Below, in pieces: positions 1 through 6,928 of a stretch of 6,928 nucleotides of DNA; positions within the stretch are counted from its first letter, which is position 1, and every line of letters starts with the position of its first letter. The DNA comes from an uncultured Verrucomicrobiota bacterium. GTDB lineage: Bacteria; Verrucomicrobiota; Kiritimatiellia; RFP12; UBA1067. Location: NCBI GenBank assembly GCA_946628745.1, contig CAMOXA010000082.1, positions 1-6,928 on the forward strand. The letters are read 5' to 3'. Made by a program: the position numbers and the translations under genes. The notes under the pieces are model-generated. The model saw only the letters and a list, made by a program, of their open reading frames with translations, ran no database searches and was not told where the DNA came from.

Positions 1-355
1 CGCTGCACGAATACCACTCGCGCGAGTAGTCGTTCGCGTTCATCGTCAGGCGTCCGCGAGTGAATCGCAGTTCGCCGTCAGGAGCGAAGAGTTTTTCCAG
101 TATCTCCTCCTGCTCCGCCGGTTTCAGCATTCTCAGCGCGTCGAGGTCGAGCTCGTTGAATGTCGTGCCCCACGCGCGCCACGGAACCGACCCCGCGCGC
201 GCCGTCGCGCCGTCCGTAGCGAAAAGCTCGAGTGCTTCGCCGCGGTGCTCGCTTATGTTCTCGTGCTGCAGCGGGGACGATTTCCACTCGTCGCCTTCTA
301 CGCTTGCAAAGTGCGTGGCGGCCATTGTCGCCATCAAGATTCCTGCCGTCATCAT
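1..355 (-). CDS. Family GH30 glycoside hydrolase, N-terminal part (cut by window start)
   Basis: This reading frame opens at an ATG at 355 and runs off the window at base 1 without a stop, giving 118 residues. Residues 1 to about 18 are hydrophobic and small-residue rich, with an Ala-Ser step near 17/18, and look like a weak signal peptide without a clear basic n-region. From about residue 55 the protein matches the start of the GH30 (glucosylceramidase-like) catalytic barrel: WGTTFNELDLDAL (62-74), then EILEKLF (84-90), GELRFTRGRLTMNANDYS (94-111) and REWYSC (112-117). This mirrors the GH30 pattern of a GFGG-like strand, a helix, an LF turn and an R-x-x-M-x-x-x-D-(F/Y)-S strand. GH30 enzymes are retaining hydrolases acting on beta-linked glycans such as glucosylceramide, beta-1,6-glucan or xylan. 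The catalytic glutamates lie outside the window, so activity and substrate cannot be judged. The start is fixed by AAGGAG seven bases upstream; a second ATG follows immediately. The gene is probably transcribed separately from the glnS operon. Confidence 0.8.
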   Translation of the reverse strand, partial: MMTAGILMATMAATHFASVEGDEWKSSPLQHENISEHRGEALELFATDGATARAGSVPWRAWGTTFNELDLDALRMLKPAEQEEILEKLFAPDGELRFTRGRLTMNANDYSREWYSCS

Positions 356-362
356 GCTTCTT

Positions 363-368
363 CTCCTT
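363..368 (-). promoter_or_regulatory. Shine-Dalgarno sequence of the GH30 gene
   Basis: AAGGAG on the minus strand, seven bases before the ATG at 355. It selects that ATG over the neighbouring ATG at 352 and the in-frame ATG at 334. Confidence 0.75.
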
Positions 369-378
369 TGATGCGGAC

Positions 379-398
379 CCGACGGCCGACACCGTCGG
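379..398 (-). other. Perfect 7-bp stem-loop in the probable GH30 leader
   Basis: CCGACGG and CCGTCGG form a perfect seven-pair stem around a six-base loop. Flanking GGA and TCC could extend it with a small internal bulge. It has no T-run after it, so it is not a standard terminator. It ends about ten bases before the Shine-Dalgarno sequence of the GH30 gene, which places it in the untranslated leader if the promoter proposed at 422-427 is real. It could stabilise the mRNA or affect translation. Confidence 0.45.
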
Positions 399-421
399 AA
401 TCCAATGAACGAAACATTCGT

Positions 422-427
422 ATTTTA
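422..427 (-). promoter_or_regulatory. Possible -10 box for the GH30 gene
   Basis: TAAAAT on the minus strand matches TATAAT at five of six positions, and lies in the only AT-rich patch of this gap (about 410-435). No convincing -35 box is seen at 16 to 18 bases upstream, where the sequence is G-rich. It would give a leader of roughly 60 bases. A promoter depending on an activator, or another sigma factor, would explain the missing -35 box. Confidence 0.35.
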
Positions 428-616
428 TCAAATTCGTCCCCGCGCCCGCCATAACCCATTTGGGTGTGCTTGAGCGTCCGGCGCCGCTCATCTCATCATC
501 TTCATGTCGGACTTCTCGACGGAGAGGGCGAAGAACACCGGCTCACCGGCTCCACGCCGATCGAACCGAATGCAATGTGCGACGCGAATCGCCGCAGTGC
601 GCCAGCCTCATCTCGG

Positions 617-2824
617 CTACAGCCTGACCGGCACGACGCGCGTGGCCGAGAGTCGGCGCACCGTAAAGTCGAGCTCTTTCGCGCCTTTGGTCTTTTCGGC
701 AAAATCCTTGGCGGACTTGACTCCCTCGCCGTTGACATCTATTATAAGCTCCAGAGGGCGCACGCCCGCGACGGCCGCGACGCCGCCGCTCTTCACCTTC
801 GCGACGACGACGCCCGGCGCGTCGTCGGACAGCTTGAAATACTTCCTGACCTCGTGCGTCATGTCGCACACCGTCATACCGAGCTCTTTGTTCCTGGCGC
901 GCGGAGCGTTGCGATAGTGCACGGGCGCGAGAGCGAGTGTCGTCTTGCCTTCGCGCCTTGTGCCGTCCGAAACCCATGCGACGACGACCTCGGTGCCGAC
1001 GCCGAACTTGGCGAGGACCTCGTTGACGCCGCCTTCGACATTCGGCCACGGCGTCACTTCTCCGGAAGAACCGAACTCTATGAACCTGTCGTCAGCGAAG
1101 GCTTCGTCCCAGTTGATTTCCGAAAACACTTCGCGATCGAGCGAGAACATCTCGCCGCGAGAGCTGCCCGGGTACCTCACCGACAGCAACACGTCGCCGG
1201 GTTTTATGCCCAGCGCCGCCGCAGGCGTACCCTCCGCGACTTCGGTCACCAGCGGCGCGCGTTCGACATATTCGCCAAGGTACGACACCGCCTTCTTCTC
1301 TCGCAGCACGTCGGCGTTTGCAGGCTGGACCTCGACGCCAAGCCACGGCGTGCGCCGGCGGTCGTCGGCCTTGCGCGGGACGTTTTCGGCGTCAAAAGCC
1401 GGCTTGTCGGCGAGAGAAGCGAGCGCCGTGCCCTGCGCTTCAATGGCGTCGCTCGACCAGCGTCCGCGGCGGTCCGGCATAGACAGGACTGTAAGCTTCC
1501 CATCGCGCGAGAAAAGCATCCGGCTCGCCCCTTCGTCGCGGCTGCGGCGTGTCGCGCTCGAAACGGGTTGAAATCCCGCGACCGTGCGGTTGCCGCGCTC
1601 GCGCTTGAACCCGTCCACCTTGCAGAGGTTCATCTCGACGTCTATGCTCCCGCCGCGGTTGAATACCGCGGCGGAGAAAAAGTCGTCGCCCCACAAATCA
1701 ATCGCTTCGCGGCGGTCCAGGGCGAACGGTTCCAGACCTTCCGGGATCTTGCCGGCGAACCGCGCGGCAAGAGCGCCCTCTTCAACATAGGAGCCGGCGA
1801 AATCGAGCCGGGCCTTAGAACCGTCCGGCAGCACCGCCTCGATTTTCACGAGACGCGCGGTATCCGCCGGCGCGAGCTTCGCAGGCATGATCACGAGCCC
1901 GCCTTCGGCCAGCACGCCAATCGTGTCGATATCGTTCTTCTGTTCGCTGCCGCTGTCTATGCGGAACGAAAAGCGTCCGCCCTCTTTGCTCTTCGCCTCA
2001 AGCTGGAGATATACCGGCAAGACCGCCTTGCGCAAGCGCGCCTCGGCGTCGGCCAGTCTCTCGAAACGCTTCGAGGCGGGCTCCGTCCGCCACTGCGCCG
2101 GCGGGACGAACGTCTCCGCGCCGAGCTCCACCGTCTGTTCGAACGCCACCGTCACAGGCGTAAACGCCTCGCCGTCGTCGCGCAGCACGAGCGTGTTTGG
2201 GTTGCCCTTGTAGAGGTCGAGCCCTAGTTCGACATGATGCCTGAAGGATTCTATGTGAGACTGGTCGAATCCGGCGACAGTCTCGCCGTCTTCGCGGACG
2301 ATGAAAAAGTAGAGCGGCTCGCAAGGCGCCTTGCCGTCCTCCGCGAATTTCAACGGTTTGGCGGACGCGAACGGGCGCGCGGTCTTTAGAACGAGCGCGT
2401 GGCGAGCCGGCGCGGTCTCGAACTCTTCGGCCTTCAACACTTCGCCGTCGCACTCTATCTCGATGCGGTCGACGAATTCCGGCTTGACCATTATATCCTG
2501 CATGAGAACGCGGTCCGGCGCGATGACAAAGCCGGCGAACTCGGCGGGTATTCCCTTCTCGGCGGACTCTCCACCGTCGCGGTAATGGGTGCTGTTGCAA
2601 TTTGGGCACACGTACGGTATCTCGAAACCAGGCTCTTCTCCCTTCTCGTTTTTCTTCATGTAGTAGCGCACCACCGCGAACGAATTCCTGTATTCGTCGA
2701 CAAGTTCCCGGTTGAGCAGAGCCTCGTCGAGGGGAGTGGCGGGAGCGTCCGCCGCGTCGTCCGCGCCCGCAGCGAGCGAGAGCGAGGCTATTATGGCGAG
2801 AATGGCATTGCCGAAGTAGAACAT
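617..2824 (-). CDS. Exported HtrA-like pseudoprotease with two PDZ domains
   Basis: 735 residues. The first 20 or so (FGNAILAIIASLSLAAGA) form a hydrophobic export signal without a clear basic n-region; cleavage near residue 21 would leave an acidic mature N-terminus. Residues about 45-235 resemble the trypsin-like (S1C) domain of the upstream protease: EFAGFVIAPDR (95-105) then MQDIMV (108-113) where HtrA has TNxHVV; HALVLK (142-147) where HtrA has DVALLK; and GNPNTLVL (207-214) where HtrA has GNSGGPLV. The triad His, Asp and Ser therefore read Ile111, His142 and Pro209, so catalysis is unlikely. A CPNC pair (73-76) sits in an extra segment of this domain. Residues about 298-450 look like a second, more diverged protease-like segment. 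PDZ 1 spans about 492-635 with an insertion of some 50 residues near 551-600; PDZ 2 spans about 647-735. Likely a periplasmic or surface adaptor or regulator, possibly partnered with the protease encoded just upstream. The exact function is unknown, and no family symbol is recognised. Confidence 0.85.
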   Translation of the reverse strand: MFYFGNAILAIIASLSLAAGADDAADAPATPLDEALLNRELVDEYRNSFAVVRYYMKKNEKGEEPGFEIPYVCPNCNSTHYRDGGESAEKGIPAEFAGFVIAPDRVLMQDIMVKPEFVDRIEIECDGEVLKAEEFETAPARHALVLKTARPFASAKPLKFAEDGKAPCEPLYFFIVREDGETVAGFDQSHIESFRHHVELGLDLYKGNPNTLVLRDDGEAFTPVTVAFEQTVELGAETFVPPAQWRTEPASKRFERLADAEARLRKAVLPVYLQLEAKSKEGGRFSFRIDSGSEQKNDIDTIGVLAEGGLVIMPAKLAPADTARLVKIEAVLPDGSKARLDFAGSYVEEGALAARFAGKIPEGLEPFALDRREAIDLWGDDFFSAAVFNRGGSIDVEMNLCKVDGFKRERGNRTVAGFQPVSSATRRSRDEGASRMLFSRDGKLTVLSMPDRRGRWSSDAIEAQGTALASLADKPAFDAENVPRKADDRRRTPWLGVEVQPANADVLREKKAVSYLGEYVERAPLVTEVAEGTPAAALGIKPGDVLLSVRYPGSSRGEMFSLDREVFSEINWDEAFADDRFIEFGSSGEVTPWPNVEGGVNEVLAKFGVGTEVVVAWVSDGTRREGKTTLALAPVHYRNAPRARNKELGMTVCDMTHEVRKYFKLSDDAPGVVVAKVKSGGVAAVAGVRPLELIIDVNGEGVKSAKDFAEKTKGAKELDFTVRRLSATRVVPVRL

Positions 2825-2827
2825 TTT

Positions 2828-4167
2828 CTATTCCTCCTTGTCCGGATCTGTTCTGTAGTTGAGAATAATATGCATGGTGCGGCCGTTGCGGGATATGTCC
2901 ACGCCGACCTGGGTTGTCGTGTCCAGCCTGTCCATCGCCTCGTCGTAGAGTTTCTGGAGCGTAGCCACGTCCTTTACATCCACGCCGTTCCATTTGCGGA
3001 TTATGTCGCGCACGGCGAAACCGGCGTTGTCGGCATTGCCGTCCCACGAGACCGACGAGACGAACACGCCGCCGTCGGGGGCGAAAAACGCAAGGTCAGG
3101 AGTGTCGAACCTGTTGATGTCCTTCGCCGTGAAGCCCCAGCGCCTGAACTCGCGCTCGCTGCCTTCGACGGAACCTTTGGACTTCGCGACGACCTCTACG
3201 CTCATTGGCCGTCCGCCGCGGATGAAATCGAACCTCGCGGGCTTGTCCCATTCGCGAAGCGCCAGCGCCCTGTTCAACGCCGGTATGTGCTCGCGAAAGA
3301 CAGCCGTCACCGGTTCGCCGTCGATAGCCACGACCCGGTCGTTCGGTTCGAGGCCCGCCGCGCGCGCAGGCCCCTGGGGATCCGTCCCCGCGACAATGAC
3401 ACCGTTTGTCGCGTCGAACGCCGTGTCGCGCTCGAAATCCTTGAGCGGCTGCCAGTCGACGCCGAACCACGCCCAGTGAGCGTCGCCGTGCGCGCGCAGG
3501 TTCGGCAGAAGCTCCAGTATCGTGGTGGAAGGTATCGTAAAGCCCTGCGCGCCCTGTGTGTTGCCGCGGGCGTTCAGGCCCACCACCTCGCCGAACGTGT
3601 CGACGAGAGGTCCGCCGGAATTGCCCGGCGAGATCGCCGCGTCCGTCTGGTACCACAGCGTATAGTCGCCCGCGCCTTCAAGATAGCGGTCGTTGCACGA
3701 TATTATGCCCATCGACACCGACCGCGCCAGACCCCAGGGCGCCCCCATCGCGAGAACGACCGCCCCGATGTCGAGCCGCCGGGTCGAGAGCTTCGCCGCC
3801 GGGAACTTAGAGCCCTCCGGCGCCGAAAGTTTCAAAAGCGCGACATCGAGATCCTTGTCCTTGCCAATCGTTTCCGCGTCATAAATCTCGCCGTTGGTGA
3901 GCTGGCAACGAATGCGCGACGCGCGATCGACGACATGGTGGTTCGTGAGAAGCTCGCCGCTTTCGCTCACGATTACGCCCGAGCCTGAAGCCTGCACCTT
4001 CTCCAGCTTCCCCCCGCTGGCGTCTTCGGTGACGACTCTGATGTAGACCAGGGACGGGAAAACCGCGTCCTTTGCGGACCGTACCGTGTCCCGGAAGTCC
4101 GCCGCCGGATTCACGCACCCGGCCATTGCGCAAGCGGCGGCGAGAACCGCGATATGTCTCGGCAGGC

Positions 4168-4171
<4 letters not shown>
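2828..4171 (-). CDS. HtrA/DegP-type lipoprotein serine protease with two PDZ domains
   Basis: 447 residues. The N-terminus is a lipoprotein signal peptide: basic Arg5, a hydrophobic core, and a lipobox AMAGC with Cys19 as the lipid-modified residue. Val at +2 would favour the outer membrane by the Escherichia coli sorting rule. Residues about 30-225 are a complete trypsin-like S1C domain: GSGVIV (63-68), TNHHVV with catalytic His79, LDVALLKL with Asp109, and SPGNSGGPLV with the nucleophile Ser185. PDZ 1 covers about 234-330 (GPARAAGLEPNDRVVAIDG) and PDZ 2 about 345-445 (NAGFAVRDIIRKWNGVDV). Such proteins degrade or refold damaged envelope proteins and can act in stress signalling. The chosen ATG at 4171 overlaps the glnS stop as ATGA; the same frame is open further upstream but that part is antisense-like noise over glnS and would lack the lipobox at the N-terminus. 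No Shine-Dalgarno motif precedes the start, suggesting translational coupling to glnS. HtrA-like is sure; the subfamily is not. Confidence 0.92.
2833..2838 (-). promoter_or_regulatory. Strong Shine-Dalgarno sequence of the pseudoprotease gene
   Basis: AGGAGG, within AAGGAGGAA, lies eight bases before the ATG at 2824 and inside the last codons of the upstream protease gene. It fixes the start and shows that the PDZ gene is initiated independently at high strength, unlike the protease gene, which has no such motif. Confidence 0.85.
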
Positions 4172-5883
<1,712 letters not shown>

Positions 5884-5888
5884 TGCAT

Positions 5889-5893
5889 TCCTT
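5889..5893 (-). promoter_or_regulatory. Shine-Dalgarno sequence of glnS
   Basis: AAGGA lies five bases before the glnS ATG at 5883. An out-of-frame ATG at 5888 directly abuts this motif and is too close to it to be a good start, which supports 5883 as the real one. Confidence 0.6.
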
Positions 5894-5919
5894 TGGTTGA
5901 TATCCCGCCTTGCCGGAAT

Positions 5920-5948
5920 ATTATATCAAAAACAGCCCTGCAGGGCCA
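5920..5948 (-). promoter_or_regulatory. Probable sigma-70-type promoter of the glnS operon
   Basis: A perfect TATAAT -10 box lies at 5920-5925 on the minus strand, inside the only AT-rich patch of the gap. Seventeen bases upstream is TGGCCC (5943-5948), a poor -35 match (three of six). Transcription would start near 5913 with a leader of about 30 bases before glnS. The spacer overlaps the hairpin that may terminate nadB transcription. Confidence 0.6.
5928..5947 (-). terminator. Probable intrinsic terminator of the nadB transcript
   Basis: On the minus strand GGCCC, loop TGCA, GGGCT (one G-T pair at the base) is followed by GTTTTT. The stem is short, but the T-run directly after it is the classical intrinsic pattern, and it stands 31 bases past the nadB stop codon. 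It also overlaps the spacer of the glnS promoter. Confidence 0.55.
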
Positions 5949-5957
5949 GTCCGCGCG

Positions 5958-5977
5958 GGCGCGCCGCGGCGCGCGCC
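5958..5977 (-). repeat. GC-only inverted repeat just after nadB
   Basis: GGCGCGC and GCGCGCC form a perfect seven-pair stem with a six-base loop, beginning one base after the nadB stop codon. No T-run follows directly. It probably protects the 3' end of the mRNA or pauses RNA polymerase before the terminator at 5928-5947. Confidence 0.5.
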
Positions 5978-5978
5978 G

Positions 5979-6928
5979 TCATCCTTTATATCCGTCGAGC
6001 ACCGTCTGGCGGAGCGTTTTGGACTGCTTCGGATAGTCGAGCGTGTAATGCAGGCCTCGCGATTCGCGCCGCTTCTGCGCCGAGCGCACTATCAGCTCCG
6101 CGCAGACTGCGAGATTGCGCAGCTCCAGCGTGTCCGGCGTGACGAGATAGCGAAAGTAGTAGTCTCTTATCTCGCGGCGGAGCGTCTTGAGCCTGTGCGC
6201 GGCTCTCGCCAGGCGCTTGTTGGTGCGGACGATCCCGACGTAGTCCCACATGAGCCTGCGTATCTCGTCCCACATGTGGGCGACGAGCACCGCTTCGTCG
6301 GGCGGAACCGCCGCGCCTGTCTTCCACGCCGGTATCAGGGGCGCCGCGCCGCCCGGGAACGAGTCCGGGTGCGGACCGAGCCGCGCCGCCGTCAGGCGCG
6401 CACAGACAAGAGCCTCCATCAGCGAATTGGAGGCGAGACGGTTCGCGCCGTGCAGCCCCGTGGACGCGCATTCGCCGACTGCCGAAAGTCCCGGTATCGA
6501 TGTCGTCCCGTCCGGGGCCGCCTGTATCCCGCCGCACGTATAGTGCGCGGCGGGGACTATCGGTATGAGGTCCTTCGCCATGTCGATCCCGAACTCCATG
6601 CACTTGTGGTAGATGTTCGGGAATCGCGTCATGAGATAGTTGCGGCCCTTCTTGCGGATGTCGAGATACATGCAGTCGTCTCCCGTGCGTTTCATCTCCG
6701 AGTCGATCGACCTGGCGACGATGTCGCGCGGCGCGAGCGACCCGCGCGGATCGTACTTCTTCATGAACTCGCGCCCGTGCTTGTCCACAAGCACCGCGCC
6801 TTCGCCGCGCACTGCCTCGGATATCAGAAACCGCTTGGCGAGCGGATGGTAGAGGCATGTCGGATGGAACTGTATGAACTCCATGTTCTCGATCTTCGCG
6901 CCCGCGCGCCAGGCGAGGGCGATTCCGT
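5979..6928 (-). CDS. nadB: L-aspartate oxidase, C-terminal part (cut by window end)
   Basis: The frame is open to the window end and shows 315 residues, roughly the C-terminal 60 percent of a protein of about 540. NadB oxidises L-aspartate to iminoaspartate with FAD, the first step of de novo NAD synthesis with NadA quinolinate synthase. Visible blocks are GIALAWRAG at the edge, NMEFIQFHPTCLYHP, LISEAVRGEGA, LAPRDIVARSID, VPAAHYTCGGI, the FAD-binding stretch GLHGANRLASNSLMEALV, and near the end MWDYVGIVRT and ESRGLHYTLDYP. The MWDYVGIVRT helix and ESRGLH tail separate it from the related succinate and fumarate dehydrogenase flavoproteins. Residues known to bind or act on substrate in the Escherichia coli enzyme (His of HPT, Arg of PRDIVAR, His of AAHY, Arg of GANR) are kept. 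The N-terminal FAD-binding Rossmann part lies outside the window. A GC-rich hairpin and a terminator follow its stop, so it appears to end its own transcript. Confidence 0.95.
   Translation of the reverse strand, partial: GIALAWRAGAKIENMEFIQFHPTCLYHPLAKRFLISEAVRGEGAVLVDKHGREFMKKYDPRGSLAPRDIVARSIDSEMKRTGDDCMYLDIRKKGRNYLMTRFPNIYHKCMEFGIDMAKDLIPIVPAAHYTCGGIQAAPDGTTSIPGLSAVGECASTGLHGANRLASNSLMEALVCARLTAARLGPHPDSFPGGAAPLIPAWKTGAAVPPDEAVLVAHMWDEIRRLMWDYVGIVRTNKRLARAAHRLKTLRREIRDYYFRYLVTPDTLELRNLAVCAELIVRSAQKRRESRGLHYTLDYPKQSKTLRQTVLDGYKG

Larger units (their letters stand above)
356..616. other. Intergenic region between the PDZ protein gene and the GH30 gene
   Basis: These 261 bases carry no gene I can support. 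From the high-coordinate side they hold: an in-frame stretch without stops after the PDZ gene (488-610, see findings); a six-pair inverted repeat TGAGCG/CGCTCA at 471-490 with no T-run; a short dyad ACCCA-TT-TGGGT at 454-465; a possible -10 box at 422-427; a seven-pair hairpin at 379-398; and the GH30 Shine-Dalgarno sequence. No classical terminator is present for the upstream operon, so read-through into the GH30 gene or factor-dependent termination is possible. Confidence 0.6.

Noticed and set aside
471..490. Inverted repeat after the pseudoprotease gene as an intrinsic terminator
   Set aside because: The stem is only six pairs and no T-run follows on the minus strand, so it does not meet the intrinsic terminator pattern.
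78..491. Minus-strand frame of 137 codons crossing the GH30 start
   Set aside because: It is in another frame from the GH30 match, has no ribosome site, and its translation is Arg-rich without recognisable motifs.
464..2227. Open plus-strand frame of 587 codons opposite the pseudoprotease gene
   Set aside because: Its translation is dominated by Arg, Ala and His with no recognisable domain, and it mirrors a well-supported minus-strand gene. Long antisense frames are expected in GC-rich coding DNA.
2399..3988. Open plus-strand frame of 529 codons opposite the two protease-family genes
   Set aside because: Low-complexity, Arg-rich translation spanning the junction of two real minus-strand genes; no ribosome site or family motif.
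5986..6858. Second minus-strand frame of 290 codons inside nadB
   Set aside because: A frame-shifted reading of the clear nadB gene, rich in Arg and without motifs.

Overview
This is a GC-rich bacterial window in which all five recognisable genes lie on the minus strand, so transcription runs from high to low coordinates. Two are cut by the window edges. Reading in the direction of transcription, the order is: the 3' part of nadB (L-aspartate oxidase, NAD biosynthesis); a short gap with terminator-like hairpins and a promoter; glnS (glutaminyl-tRNA synthetase); an HtrA/DegP-type lipoprotein serine protease; a larger exported protein with degenerate protease-like domains and two PDZ domains; a 261-base intergenic stretch; and the 5' end of an exported family GH30 glycoside hydrolase.

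glnS, the protease and the PDZ protein look like one operon. glnS overlaps the protease gene in an ATGA stop/start junction, and only three bases separate the protease gene from the PDZ gene, whose strong Shine-Dalgarno sequence lies inside the end of the protease gene. A TATAAT box precedes glnS. The GH30 gene has its own Shine-Dalgarno sequence, a possible -10 box and a leader hairpin, and probably forms a separate unit.

The most interesting part is the protease pair. The upstream protein (447 aa) has an intact His-Asp-Ser triad, a lipobox and two PDZ domains. The downstream protein (735 aa) can be aligned by eye with its neighbour. In its first protease-like domain the triad positions read Ile, His and Pro, and a second, more diverged protease-like segment seems to follow before two PDZ domains. 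This suggests an active lipoprotein protease paired with an exported pseudoprotease, perhaps as an adaptor, regulator or substrate sensor. The function is inference.

The organism cannot be named from the sequence. Lipoprotein and exported HtrA proteins suggest an envelope with a periplasm. High GC, direct glutaminylation by GlnRS and an exported GH30 enzyme would fit a polysaccharide-degrading Gram-negative bacterium; a PVC-group member (Kiritimatiellota, Lentisphaerota or a relative) is a guess. No tRNA, rRNA, CRISPR array, insertion sequence or phage gene was seen.
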